50,877 nt of DNA from an uncultured Clostridia bacterium (GCA_934162625.1 CAKPJM010000002.1:1-50877), one strand, 5' to 3'. Shown: positions 16,260-28,516, counted from the stretch's first letter. A program made the numbers and translations. Notes: generated by a model from the letters alone, not told the origin.

Positions 16260-18080
16260 TTAGAACAAAGGTATTTCAATAAAAAATGTTGTTCCTTTTC
16301 CTTTTGTTGTTTCATATCTCAAATTACCATTAAAGTGAGCTTTAATATTTGAATAAGACATAAATAATCCAAGACCGGTTCCGTTTTTTCCCTTTGTTGT
16401 TACCATTTCTTTAAACAGTTTTTCTTGAACAGTTTCTGGTAGTCCACCAGCAAAATCTTCTATTTTGAAGATTATATTACTATTTTCTTTGTATATTGTA
16501 AAATTAATATTTTCATTAGATTTACCTTGAGCTTGATAAGCCTGAATTCCATTAGAAATTATATTATTAATTACTTGTACTAAACTGTTTATATTTCCTT
16601 TTACAGAAGTATTAACATCTATGCTTGCTTGAGCATTTAAATTTATTAAAGCATTTTTTAACTCATGTTTCATTAATATATCTACATAGTTTATAAGTTC
16701 TTTTACTGTAAAGCCATTAGAAGTTTGTTCTGAAAATGCAACAGCCTGTCCTTTTATAGCAGTAATAACATCAGACATATAAGATAAATGAGTTCTAATT
16801 TTATCTATCCATTCATTCATATCTTTTGCTATATCATGATGATCTTGTATAGTTACTTCTGGGTCTCCAATACTTGCATCATATTCTTTAATTAAATCAG
16901 ATAATCCTTCGGCAGCTCCTGCTATAGACATTATAGGTGTTTTTAAGTTATGAGCAATACCACCAATCATCTGTCCAAGAGAAGCCAAACGCTCCTTTTC
17001 TATAAGCATATCTTGGTTGCTCTTTATTGTTTGCATGTCTATAGTATGTTGAGTAATATCTTTAAAAAGTATTAGGGTTCCAAGATATGTATTTTTATTT
17101 TTTATACTATTAACTTCAATATTAAAGTATTTATTTAATTGAGAGAAATACCTTTCTATTTTTATAGTTTTATCATTTGATTTTGTTTTGTTAATTGCAT
17201 CTAAAAAAGCATGTCTTTTCTCTGAATCTTTAGAAAGCTTTGTAATTAAATCATTAATATTAATGTTTCGAAGTTCGCCAGTTTTTAGAGAGAATAAGTC
17301 TAAAAAAGTTTGGTTAAAATCTGTTACAATATTTTCGTCATTAACAATAATGTATCCGTCAGACATTCTATCAACAACTCTTTGAAGTGCTATTGGTGTT
17401 ACTTTTAAAAAGTCAAATTTAAATATAGCAAAAGCAATAAAAAGTATAGCAATTGTGAAAGCTATAGGAGTGGTATATATTGAGGAATTTAAAATTCCTA
17501 GTGTGGATAGTATATTCATAGTTAAACATATACCGCTTCCTGTACATATTAGTAATGATTGCTTAGAAAAAAAGCCAGAATTCTTAATAGAGTATAACAT
17601 TAATCTAAAAATTGCAATTAAAATGCAAGAATAAGAATATAATGTATGTATATAAAAATATGGTCCAAAAATAACTTGTTGTAAATCTATAGAATATGAT
17701 TGATAGAATAGATGATGATAATTATTTGTCCATAATATAATAAGAGAAATTAATGGCAATATAAATAATAATTTATGTTTTGAGGTTAATACAAGCTTAG
17801 TATTTATAAATATAGAACTAGTTAGTAGAAAGCATACAGGAAAGAAACATGTTCCAATATAAATAAATTTCTCAAATATAAAAGGGTCTGCGTTAAAAAA
17901 GTTAGTAAATATTACTTGAAATAACACACCTATAGAAATAATTAGAGTGCAAGCTAAATCAAGTATAAAGACGCGACTAAGTTGTTTACGATCTTTTTTG
18001 TGTAATAAGTAAATACAAAACCAGATCATTATAGCTACCGACATTAATAATAAATAGAATTGAATATTTAAATTTTTCAT
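16260..18080 (-). CDS. Sensor histidine kinase with 7TM N-terminus and PAS domain
   Basis: Residues about 1-215 hold seven hydrophobic helices, like the HisKA_7TM sensor region. A PAS domain (about 225-340; YIIVNDENIVTDFNQTFLDLF) is followed by the H-box GGIAHNLKTPIMS (about residue 370), the N-box NNIISNGIQAY and the G-box GTGLGLFMS. All catalytic motifs are intact. I start it at ATG 18080, preceded by AGGGGA; a second ATG at 18095 overlaps that site. It begins 15 bp after the NRPS stop codon and is probably co-transcribed, so it may sense or control the NRPS product. No response regulator is adjacent. Confidence 0.88.
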   Translation of the reverse strand: MKNLNIQFYLLLMSVAIMIWFCIYLLHKKDRKQLSRVFILDLACTLIISIGVLFQVIFTNFFNADPFIFEKFIYIGTCFFPVCFLLTSSIFINTKLVLTSKHKLLFILPLISLIILWTNNYHHLFYQSYSIDLQQVIFGPYFYIHTLYSYSCILIAIFRLMLYSIKNSGFFSKQSLLICTGSGICLTMNILSTLGILNSSIYTTPIAFTIAILFIAFAIFKFDFLKVTPIALQRVVDRMSDGYIIVNDENIVTDFNQTFLDLFSLKTGELRNININDLITKLSKDSEKRHAFLDAINKTKSNDKTIKIERYFSQLNKYFNIEVNSIKNKNTYLGTLILFKDITQHTIDMQTIKSNQDMLIEKERLASLGQMIGGIAHNLKTPIMSIAGAAEGLSDLIKEYDASIGDPEVTIQDHHDIAKDMNEWIDKIRTHLSYMSDVITAIKGQAVAFSEQTSNGFTVKELINYVDILMKHELKNALINLNAQASIDVNTSVKGNINSLVQVINNIISNGIQAYQAQGKSNENINFTIYKENSNIIFKIEDFAGGLPETVQEKLFKEMVTTKGKNGTGLGLFMSYSNIKAHFNGNLRYETTKGKGTTFFIEIPLF

Positions 18081-18095
18081 TTTCTTTCCCCTCAT

Positions 18096-21000
18096 TTATA
18101 TAAATTTTATTTTTTGTAAATATTTTATATATTTTATCATATAATCTTTATTAATAGTCTTCCAACTAAATTTTATTTCTTTAAAAAAGTCTTCTGTAAA
18201 ATTACAATTTAATCTAATATTTGATGTATAAACTAATTGTTTATTTTCATTTAAATCGTATATTATGCCAGATAAAATTTCTTTTCTCTTGTTATCTGCT
18301 AAAATTCCAGTAATAATATCTGTCATCATTTTTTCTGGAACAGGCAATAGGTTAATACCTAATTCACTAAGTGTTTCAACGAACAATTTAATAGGCAATA
18401 AGTTTGTGTTATAAATGTGCAAAACATTGCAAATGCTTGTATAGCTAGCAGATTTAATTATAGCTTCTGCCGCTAAATCAACAGGAGTTAGTTCAATAGA
18501 ATGAGATAATAGATAATTAGGGAAAGCACCAATCTCTATGAAGGACTTAATGCGCTTTGCAAAAGCGTATTCATTTGGAACACGCCGTCAGAATACCTAT
18601 TTGTTATATTTCCTAAACGTAAAATTTGGGCATCTAGTCCTTTAGAGACAATTGCTTCCAATACTAAAAGTTCTGCTCTAAACTTTGTTGTAGAGTATAC
18701 TCCTTTAATATTTTGGCCAACATATATGTCAGACTCTTTAAATATTTTTTTATCATTAATATTTTCAGGAGTTTCTATAACAGTTTCTTCTTTTTCGCCG
18801 TTACCAGATACACTTATTGTTGAAACGTGCAATAATCTTTTTCCTGTATTTAAACAAAAATCAATAACATTTTGAGTTCCTTTTACATTTATTTCTTCAA
18901 ATTTCTTCTTTATACCAAAGTGTTTAACTAGTGCACCAGAGTTTATAACGATGTCAACATTATTCTTTAATTCTAAATAATCATTTTCACACAATCCTAA
19001 ATCTTCTTTTACAATATCTCCACAAACTACTTTTATCCTATTGTCAAACAATTCATTATATTTATTTCCAAAGTAGAAATTTAGAATTCCTTTTAAACGT
19101 TCTTTTATATCTAAAGCATCTTTTTCTCTTACCAAACAGTATGCAATACCACTATTAGACTGTAAAAATGCATCTAAAACGTGTGCGCCTAAATAACCTG
19201 TTGAACCAATTAATAACATATTATCAAATTTGATTTTTTTAATTGTATTTAAATTATCTATAGTATTTCTTGCTAAAACAGCATTAACTTTACTATAGTC
19301 ATAATTTTTTATAAATACTTCATCAGGAGTTTTTAAATTAGCAGACAACTGTTTTATAGTTGGAAAAGCAAATATATCACCATATTCAAATTCCAAACCA
19401 TATTTAACCGCTTCTATTTGCATACTAATTGCTGCAACTGAATCTCCGCCAATGTCAAAGAAATTATCGTTGATATCTATGTCATCAATTTTTAATATGT
19501 TTTTCCAAATTTGAAGAAGCTTTTCTTCAACAGAATTTAATTCCTCAATATTTATTTTATTATTTGCAACTGGTTTGTTTAGCTCAGGTAAAGGAAGGGC
19601 CTTTCTATCAATCTTTCTATTTATTGTATAAGGCATTTGATCTAATTTTACAATGTATGTAGGTACCATATATGCTGGAAGTGCTTTCCTTAAAGCATCT
19701 TTTACAATGTCCTCTGAAACATCTTTGTCACAAGTATAGTAACCACATAAGGCCTCCTTTCCATCTATTTCAATTTTATTTACTATTGCTGAAGAAACAG
19801 TTGGAACATTTAGCATTACATTTTCAATTTCCCCAAGCTCAATTCTTAATCCTCTTAATTTAATTTGATTATCAATTCTTCCTAAACATTGAACTTTTCC
19901 ATCAAATGTCCATCTACCAATATCTCCAGATTTATACATCTTTCCTTCGCCAAAAGGATTATCTAAGAATTTTTCTGCTGTTAATTCTGGTTTACCTATG
20001 TATCCATAACCTACTTGAATTCCAGAAATGTATATTTCACCAACAACACCAATAGGTAAAGGTTTCATGTTTTTATCTAATATGTGAATTTGAGTATTCA
20101 TTATTGGAGGACCAATAGTAATTTCCTTTTCTCCATTTAAATTTTGAACATTACAAAGTATAGTTATTTCACTAGGACCATATATATTGTAAATTGTTAT
20201 ATCATCTGCTAGAGCCCTTAAGTCTTCAACAAATTTTTCTGGAAGAGGTTCTCCACCAAAAACCATATTTTTTACTTGAGCTAATGCAGTATCTGGTTCT
20301 CTATTATCATAGTTGATTTTCATTAAACTTGGAGTAACAGTCATAACATCAACATGACATTTTCTAATTAATTCATCTAAAAGTTTTGGATTTCTATGTT
20401 CTGCATTATTAGCCATAGCTATTTTTAATCCATGAGTTAATGAAACTATAATTTCATAAACGAAAATATCAAAAGGTGTAGAAGTTACAGAGGCTATACA
20501 ATGCTTATTACCCTCTTTTAAATAATCTAAAACAAGAGTCATAGCTTTAACCATGTTAGCAAAGCCTACTTGGTTTAGCATTGCACCTTTAGGTTTTCCA
20601 GTAGAACCAGATGTATAAATAAGATAAGATAGATCCTCACGATTTATTTTAACATTTGGATTTTCAAAGTTTTTATTGTAAATATCTTCTATGTTTAAAT
20701 CAATTTCTATGCAATTTTCAATAGAAGACACTCTATCCTTTAATTCTGCTTGTGTAAGTACATATTTTGTTTTACTATCTTCTAAATAATATTTTGTTCT
20801 CTCAATAGGGTAATTAGGGTCAACATTAAAGAATGCAGCACCAGCTTTTAAAATAGCCATCATACATACTATTGTTTCAAAAGAACGATTTGTCATTACA
20901 CAAACAATATCATTTGATCCAATACCTTTTTCTATTAATAGGTGAGCTAAGCTATTTGCTCTTTTATTTAACTCATCATAAGTTAAAGTCTTGTCATTAC

Positions 21001-24000
21001 ATATAATTGCAATATTGTTTGGATGCATTTTTACTTGTTCCTCAAATATAGAAACAACTGTATCATCATTAATAGGTCCATAAGTATTATTAAATTGTTT
21101 TAATAATACTTTTTCCTTTGGAGTTATAATTTCAATATCGTCAATACTTATAGCTGTATTAGAAATTAATTGATTTAATATAAATATATAGTGTTCTAAG
21201 AAACTATTAATTGTTTCTTTTTTAAACAGACTAGAGTTATATTCTAAATTAAATCTAGCTAAATCTGGAATGATTTCTAACCAAATATTAAATTTAGCAG
21301 TTTTGGTATTTGAATACAATAATTCTAAATTAGCATTTTCTAAATTATATTTTGATTTTTTTGTGTTTTGATAAGTTAATACTACATCAAGTAAAGAAGA
21401 GTTTTTATCTAAATTTAATTTTTTAAGTATAAGTTCATAAGGATATGGCTGATTTGATATTGCATTTGTTACTATGTTCTGCGTGCTGTTTAATAAACTG
21501 TCAACTGAATTTTCAGGTAGAATATCATTTTTTAATACAATATTGTTTACAAACATACCAATAATATTATTAAATTCTTCATAATTTCTTCCTTCTAATG
21601 GACTACCAACAATTATATTAGTTTGGCCGGTATATTTATATAATAAAATATATAAAGCAGAAAGGAATACTGTATATGCAGAAACGTCGTGGCTCTTTGC
21701 AAGTTCTTCTATTTTTGCAAAAGTTTCTTTAGGCATGTCATAAGATATTTTATCACCTTCATAAGATTTTGAATTTGCAGGGAAATCATAAGGTAAGTTT
21801 AGTGAAGAAATTTGAGAATTAGCGAATGTACTTGTCCAGTATTCATCATATTTTTTTATTTCGTCACTTTCAACAAAAGATTTTTCCCATTCTGAATAGT
21901 CTATATATTCGAATTTTAATTTATCAATATTATTGTTACTATATAAGGTACAAAAATCTTGTATTAATATATTCAAAGAAGCACCATCCATAATTATATG
22001 ATGAGTATCTAGTAAAAGTAGAGTCTTTTTATTATCAAGAACGTATACAGAGGCTCTAAGTAAAGGCGCAACTGCTAAATCAAAAGGCTTAGGAAATTTA
22101 TCAAGAATAGACTGTAAATCTTTTTCTTGACCATTATAGCAATCAATTTTGATTTGAGTGTGATTAATAATTCTCTGATACAACTCACCATCAACAATTT
22201 CAAATTGAGTTCTAAGAGAGCTTTGATTATCAAGTATTTTATTAATACAGTTTCTAATTTTATTAACATCTAAAACAGAATCTATTAATAATCCACCTGA
22301 GACATTATATACAACATTGTTTCCACCAGAGATAGCTTGTGTTGAGTAAAAGATTCTTTTTTGTGCAAAAGAAGCTTGATAGATATCTTTGATTTCTGCT
22401 TTCTTTAAAGGGCAGGTCTTGTTATATAATTCCTTAGATGAGATAATATCAGACAAATCTTTAATGATAGGATTTTCTAACACATCTTTAACAAAAATTT
22501 GTACACTAAGTTCACTATAAATTTTTGCACATAAATTTATAGCTGTTAAAGAATCTCCTCCTAATTCAAAGAAAGAATCAGTTATGCTAATATTTTTAAT
22601 TGTTAATATATTTTCCAATATTTTTATTAATATTTTATCTGTATTATTTCTAGGTGAAATTATACTTTTACATCTAGTTTCTATAATTGGTTCTGGCAAA
22701 CTTTTTCTGTCAATTTTCCCATTAGGAGTATAAGGGATTTTTTCCAATTTAATAAAATATTGAGGTATCATATATTTTGGCAATTTTTTTTGTAAAGTAT
22801 TTCTAAGACTTGTCAAATCAATTTCTGCAGTAGATGTAAAATACGAACATAAAAACTCATGTCCATCTTCAGAAATCTTTTTCACTACAATACAATTAGT
22901 TATATTCTCAAAGTTAATTATTTCGTTTTCTATTTCGCCTAATTCTATTCTAAGGCCCCTTATTTTTACTTGATTGTCGCATCTTCCAAGACATACAATT
23001 TCACCATTAGGTTGAAAATATCCTAAATCACCAGTCTTATAAAGTTTTATATTACTACTAGAGAATTTATTTAGTAGGTAACTTTTTTTTGTCAAGTTTT
23101 CATTGTTTAGATATCCAAGTCCAACTCCATCACCAGATATATATATTTCACCAGGAGTGTTTATAGGGCAAACATTTAAATTTGTATCTAGAATGTAAAC
23201 TTGTGTATTGTATAAAGGATGTCCTATAGTAATGCGATTATAGTTTGTAACATCTGTTAAAGTTGAAAAAACAGTAGTTTCGCTAGGGCCATATCCATTG
23301 TATATAATTGGAGAACATAAATCTTTTAGTTCATTTACTAAAGAAATAGGCAGTTGTTCTCCAGCAAGAGTTATAAATTTCAAATTTGAAAGAGATGGAA
23401 TATCATCAATATTATTAACTAGCAACTGCATTCTAGAAGGTGTAGTTTGAATTATTTCTATATTGTTCTTTTCGATTAAGTTATTCAATAATCTAGGAAT
23501 TGTTTGCTCCTGTTCATTTGCAATTACTAATCTTAATCCTTTTTGAAGTGATACTAATGTTTCAAAAATAAATATATCAAAACTTACTGTTGTAACAGAT
23601 ACAATTGTTCTATAAATATTTTCTTTTAAATATTGTACATAATTATTACAGTAATTAGTAAGGTTAGACAATGATTTGTGAATTAACATTACCCCTTTAG
23701 GTTTTCCTGTAGAGCCAGAAGTATATATAATATATGCTAAATCATCTGGTTTATTTATATTTATTAAATTATCTTTATTAGAATTATATAATTCATTATC
23801 AAGCTCAACAAATAATTTGTTATCAAAAGTTACTTTGTTTTCCAATCTTTTAAAAGTTAATAGTAATTTTGCATTACTGTTACTTAACATATATTCAATT
23901 CTGTCTTGAGGATATTCTGGGTCTATTGGGATATAGCAAGCACCAGATTTCAAAACAGCAAGAATAGATACAATCATTTCTAGAGAACGATTTACCATAA

Positions 24001-25537
24001 TACCTACAATATTATTTCTTTCAATTCCGTTTTCTCTTAAATAGCAAGCTAAACTATTAGCTTTTTCGTTTAATTCTCTATATGTTAATTTTTGATCCTC
24101 AAAAACAACGGCAATATTATCTGGAGTTTTTTCTACTTGTTCTTCAAATAATTGAGTAATTGTTTTATTACGTGGATAATCTGCATAAGTATTATTAAAA
24201 TCATATAATATTTTTTTCTTCTCATCAGGAGTTACAATCTCAATGTCTTTTAATTTAACAGTTTCATTTTCTAAAATTTGATTTATAATATGTAAAATTC
24301 TAGTATGAATAGAACAAATATCATCAATAGAATATTTGCTTATTAAGTAATCATATGCAATATTTATATTTCCTGTATCATTCATATCATAAAGGTGAAT
24401 ATCAATATCATCAGAGATATAGTCATTTCCAATCCAAGTTGAATCATAATTAATGCCAGCAGACTGTTTATTACTTCTAACATTTTGATATGAAAGTAGA
24501 ATATTATATAAATTTGGAATTGTATTATCTTTTTTTCTTAAATTTTCTAATATATATTGATACGGATACTTTTGGTGTCTAAATATTTTTAAAAAGTCGG
24601 TAGAAATATTTGATAAAAATTCCGAAAATGAATTTTCATGATTAATAGAAATTCTAAAAGGAACTGTACTAATATACATACCAGTTGTTTGTTTCTCCTT
24701 AAAATTTCCTCTGTTTAGTATAGGAGTCCCAATAGTAAAATCACCTAATGAAGACACTCTTGAAATATAAAGAGAAAAAACAGCCATGAAGAAATTAAAA
24801 GCAGAAGCTTTATTTTTTTTACAAAAATCGTTAATTAAATTCATAGTTTCTTTTGGTATAACAAACTGTTTTCTTTTAGCTTTGCACTCTAAAGAAGAGT
24901 TTTCTTTTTCGACACTAATAGAAGGAATTGTAGCAACTTCTGGAATTGTTTCAAAAATGCTATTCCAAAACTCTTCATCCTTTTTGAATTTTTCACTATT
25001 TAAATATTCTTGTTCAGAAAAAATATAATCTATGTAAGAAGGATTTGTTCCTTCAATATCTTGAGAATTAACTAGTTTTTCATAGTAACCCATAATTTCA
25101 TTAACAACAAGACCAGCTGTCCAAGCATCAGAAATTAAATGGTGAGCTGTTATAATAAAACCACCATGGTTATCTTCAAATTTAAATAATTTAAAATTGT
25201 ATAAAAAATTATCTAAAACATTAAATTGTGTATTAGACATTTGCTTCTCTAAATGCTTTATATCATTAGCAGAAGAAACTGAAACTATATCTACATCAAA
25301 GTTAGTAAAGTCATCAACGTACTGTTGAACAGTATTATTTTGCATAGTGAATTTTAGTCTAAAACTATCATTATTTTCAACAAATAAATTTATAGCACTC
25401 TTCAATGCATTAAAATTCACTTTTTGTAAAATTGTTACGCTACCGGTAATGTTCTCGATAGGAGTCTCCTTATAAAACTCACCTGTTAGCCATATAGACT
25501 TTTGTGGGTTTGTTAAGTTATACAATTTCTTTTCCAT
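18096..25537 (-). CDS. Dimodular NRPS with terminal reductase (C-A-T-C-A-T-R), frame break near 18565
   Basis: The order is C1 (HHLISDAW near residue 132), A1 (YTSGSTGKPKGVM near 605), T1 (FFELGGDSLTA near 987), C2 (HHIIMDGAS near 1180), A2 (YTSGSTGKPKGAM near 1645), T2 (FFDIGGDSVAA near 2028) and a thioester reductase R domain (LLIGSTGYLGAHVL near 2110, YSTTKFRAELL). A starter C domain suggests N-acylation, and the R domain suggests release as an aldehyde. This architecture matches the gut clostridial NRPSs known to make dipeptide aldehydes and pyrazinones. The carrier serines need a phosphopantetheinyl transferase, not seen here. Start: ATG 25537 after AAGGTGAT; the open frame upstream is not coding. 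Near 18565 the frame shifts by -1 relative to SDGVFQMNT. The rest of the domain (AFAKRIKSFIEIGAF onward) continues in the other frame to 18096, about 2480 residues in all. This break is unlike the CGGN sites. Confidence 0.88.
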
Positions 25538-25679
25538 AATATCACCTTTAATATTTTCTACATCATATATATCGCGAAAATACTTATAAATCAAGTATTC
25601 TACTAAATTGTAACATAAAATACAAACTAATGTAAACTGTTTGACACAAAGATATAAAAACAAACAATTTCCGACAAAT

Positions 25680-25722
25680 TCGTTTTTGGGCGTATGCAAT
25701 ACGCCCCTACAAATCCCACCTC
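25680..25722. repeat. Dispersed repeat with GGCGTATGCAATACGCC palindrome, copy 1
   Basis: The block runs from GACAAATTCG over TTTTGGGCGTATGCAATACGCCC to CTACAAATCC. The copy at about 32709-32753 is almost identical. GGGCGTAT pairs with ATACGCCC. It lies in the 278-bp divergent gap between the NRPS and HtrA genes. Confidence 0.75.
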
Positions 25723-25815
25723 TCACTGCACACCTCACACATCCATTTCACAAATTCCAATTTCTTTGATTAAAATACCAGATTTAGGAAATGATATTAT
25801 AAAAGGAGATTTTGT

Positions 25816-26946
25816 ATGTACGAATATAAAAAAAGACAAAGCAAATTTAAAAGAATATTTCTAAATTTTATTTTAATTATAATTGTTGCTGCTGCAAGTA
25901 TATTTATTTATGATATGTATACAAATATTGATGTGTATTCAGCAGAAGAAGAGGAAAATAAAGCAATAAAATTATCTTCAAATAAAAGTGACGTACAATT
26001 AGATGAAGAGGATGCAACAAAAGTTTTGGAAAAAACAATTAAATCTGTTGTTGGAATTTCAAAAATAAAAAATACAGGTAGTTCTATATTTTTAAATAAC
26101 AGCACCTCGGAACTAGGACTCGGAACTGGAATGATTGTGTCTGAAAATGGTTATATATTAACAAATTGGCATGTTGCAGGAAATAAATATAGTAATTGTT
26201 ATGTAACACTAGATAACGGCAGTGTGTATAATGGAAATGTAATGTGGGCAGATAGCGATTTGGATTTAGCAATTATAAAAATATCAGCATCTAATTTGAA
26301 TTATATAAGTTTAGGGGATTCAGACAATATAAAAATAGGTGAAAAGACTTATGCTATAGGTAATCCTATAGGAGTTGAATTTCAGAGAACAGTTACATCT
26401 GGGATAATAAGTGGTGTAAATAGAACAGTAAAAATAGAGGAAAACAATGAAGCTTCATATATGGAAGACTTAATACAAACAGATGCAACCATTAATCCAG
26501 GAAATAGCGGAGGACCATTAATAAATACTAAAGGAGAAGTTATAGGAGTAAACTCAATAAAAATAAAAGAAGCAGAAGGAATAGGATTTGCAATACCTAT
26601 AAATATTATAAAACCTATTTTAGAAAGCTTTTCTGTAAATGGAAATTTTGAAGAGGCGTATTTAGGATTATTTGCATATGATAAAGAGGTTATTCCATAT
26701 TTGGATAATAGCATTAATTTTGATTCTGGAATTTATATAGCTCAAATTTCTGTAGATGGGCCAAGTAAAACATCAGGCTTGAAAGTTGGAGACATTATAA
26801 CTAAAATAGACAATATATCTATAAATAAGATGAGTGAACTTAGAAATTATATTTATACTAAAAAAATAGGAGATGAAGTTAGCTTAACAATTTTAAGAAA
26901 CAAAAAAGAAAGAACTGTAAAAATAAAACTTGGAAAAAAATCGTAG
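25816..26946 (+). CDS. HtrA/DegP-like membrane-anchored serine protease with PDZ domain
   Basis: The 376-residue protein has an N-terminal membrane anchor (about 14-34). A trypsin-like domain carries the triad His in LTNWHVAG, Asp in DSDLDLAIIKI and Ser in NPGNSGGPLI. A C-terminal PDZ domain follows (GPSKTSGLKVGDIITKIDN). HtrA proteases degrade or refold misfolded exported proteins outside the membrane. AAGGAGA precedes the ATG. It is a single gene, divergent from the NRPS. Confidence 0.92.
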   Translation: MYEYKKRQSKFKRIFLNFILIIIVAAASIFIYDMYTNIDVYSAEEEENKAIKLSSNKSDVQLDEEDATKVLEKTIKSVVGISKIKNTGSSIFLNNSTSELGLGTGMIVSENGYILTNWHVAGNKYSNCYVTLDNGSVYNGNVMWADSDLDLAIIKISASNLNYISLGDSDNIKIGEKTYAIGNPIGVEFQRTVTSGIISGVNRTVKIEENNEASYMEDLIQTDATINPGNSGGPLINTKGEVIGVNSIKIKEAEGIGFAIPINIIKPILESFSVNGNFEEAYLGLFAYDKEVIPYLDNSINFDSGIYIAQISVDGPSKTSGLKVGDIITKIDNISINKMSELRNYIYTKKIGDEVSLTILRNKKERTVKIKLGKKS

Positions 26947-27064
26947 TATAAGTTGATGTTAAGCCCGATATATAAAAACTTGCTAAAAAAATTTTAAAAT
27001 GATAAGATTATAAGTGATATAAAAGGTATATAGTAAAATATTTATTATATACATGGAGGAAAAT

Positions 27065-28297
27065 ATGAAGATACTTATAATAAATCATTCGCCATTAATA
27101 GGATCTGGTAGTGGCATATACACAATGAATATAGCAAAAACATTAAGAGAAGAAGGGCACACTATAAAAGTAATTACTGCAGCAAATAGCTTAGAATTTC
27201 CAGACATGGGAGATATAGAAATACACCCAATCTTTTTTAAATACAAAGATAATGTAGAAGGGCAACTAGAATTTAATGTGCCATGCTTTGACCAATATCC
27301 TACAAGTGATGTAGTTTTTTACAACTTAAGTGAAGAACAACTAGAGGAATATAAAGAAAAGTTTAGAGAGGTATTAGAAGAGGAAATAGCAGATTTTAAA
27401 CCAGATATTATACATACACAACATATATGGATATGGTCTAGTATAGCTACTGAATATAATTTGCCCACAGTTATAACATCACATGGCTCTGATATGATGG
27501 GATATAATATAGATAATAGCTTTGGAAAATACTGTATAAAGGCAATAAATGAATGTGATAAAATAATTACTATATCTAAAAAGAATAATCAAGTTGTAGT
27601 GGAAAATTTTCCAGAAGCTAGTAGTAAAAGTGCAACATTAAAAAATGGATATGATACTAAGATTTTTTATTTAAAAGGTTTAGAAAAGCAAAGTATATTA
27701 AGTGAATTTAATATAAACAAAAAATATGAAAAAATAGTTTTATATGCAGGAAGATTAACAGAAAACAAAGGCATAGATGTATTGCTTAATGCAGCAAAAA
27801 AATATGAAAATGGAAAAATTTTAACTATAATTGCTGGTGGAGGAGGCCTTTTAAAAGAACTAAAATCTCAAGTTGCTAATTTGAACTTACAAGATGTTGT
27901 CTTTGTAGGGGATCAAACTCAAGAAAATTTGAGTAAATTATATAATATTGCTGATGTTTTAGCTGTACCTTCAAGAATTGAAGGATTTGGATTAGTTGCA
28001 ATAGAAGCACTAGCTTGTGGTACTCCAGTAGTAGCTACAAATAAAGGTGGAATGACAGACTTTATAAATGATGAAGTTGGAGCTTTGGTAGATGTAGAAG
28101 ACGATGTTATGCTAGAAAGAGAAATATCAAAAATATTAAATGGAGAGAAAATATTTGATAGAATAAAACTAGCAAATTATGCGAAAAATAATTATTCAGA
28201 AAAAGTTGTTATTAATGACCTAATAGATATTTACAAGGAGACAATAAACAAAAAGCAAAATTTACTTGACAATAATAGGAAAAATAATGTAAAATAA
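27065..28297 (+). CDS. Glycosyltransferase family 4 (group 1)
   Basis: The 410-residue protein has the two Rossmann halves of GT-B enzymes. The N-terminal half has NHSPLIGSGSGIYTMNIAK and HTQHIW. The C-terminal donor-binding half has LYAGRLTENKGIDVLL, ADVLAVPSRIEGFGLVAIEALACGTPVVATNKGG, including the E(x7)E motif. It transfers a sugar from a nucleotide donor, probably to an envelope glycan or lipid; the substrate is unknown. I start it at ATG 27065 because GGAGG lies just before it and inside the earlier ATG at 27053. It is upstream of the T-box leader of asnS. Confidence 0.88.
   Translation: MKILIINHSPLIGSGSGIYTMNIAKTLREEGHTIKVITAANSLEFPDMGDIEIHPIFFKYKDNVEGQLEFNVPCFDQYPTSDVVFYNLSEEQLEEYKEKFREVLEEEIADFKPDIIHTQHIWIWSSIATEYNLPTVITSHGSDMMGYNIDNSFGKYCIKAINECDKIITISKKNNQVVVENFPEASSKSATLKNGYDTKIFYLKGLEKQSILSEFNINKKYEKIVLYAGRLTENKGIDVLLNAAKKYENGKILTIIAGGGGLLKELKSQVANLNLQDVVFVGDQTQENLSKLYNIADVLAVPSRIEGFGLVAIEALACGTPVVATNKGGMTDFINDEVGALVDVEDDVMLEREISKILNGEKIFDRIKLANYAKNNYSEKVVINDLIDIYKETINKKQNLLDNNRKNNVK
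28266..28295 (+). promoter_or_regulatory. Promoter of the T-box/asnS transcript
   Basis: TTGACA (28266-28271) and TAAAAT (28290-28295), with an 18-base spacer, lie inside the last codons of the glycosyltransferase gene. Confidence 0.55.
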
Positions 28298-28304
28298 ATA
28301 AAAA

Positions 28305-28516
28305 TAATAATGCGATAGTACAATGCAAAGCTGTACAGAGTTACTATTAGAGATTAAGGGTCACTGGCTGAAAGCCCTTTTTAGAAGACAGTACAAAGTG
28401 AAACACATTGGAGCATATTTTAATAGAGTGAAGAGTTACATTTGTTAATTCTTAAGTTAGGGTGGTACCGCGGAGTTATATTCGTCCCTGCAATTTTAGA
28501 TTGCAGGGGCTTTTTG
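28305..28516 (+). promoter_or_regulatory. T-box riboswitch controlling asparaginyl-tRNA synthetase
   Basis: The conserved T-box sequence GGTGGTACCGCGG lies at 28461-28473. It is followed by a terminator hairpin CCCTGCAA/TTGCAGGG plus TTTTT (28486-28516). The upstream stem I region has AGAGA, GGCTGAAAGCC and CATTGGAGC. By analogy with other T-boxes the specifier may be the AAC (Asn) at 28402-28404, next to CATTGGAGC; this is tentative. Uncharged tRNA-Asn would bind, stabilise the antiterminator and switch asnS on. Confidence 0.9.

Noticed and set aside
18587..18594. NRPS frame break as an eleventh CGGN site (GACGGCG nearby)
   Set aside because: The CGG there is not in the zero frame, and the needed shift is -1 (or a lost segment), not +1.
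25538..25738. N-terminal extension of the NRPS frame
   Set aside because: It runs through the repeat-containing intergenic region. A clear AAGGTGAT and ATG lie at 25537, where the condensation domain begins.
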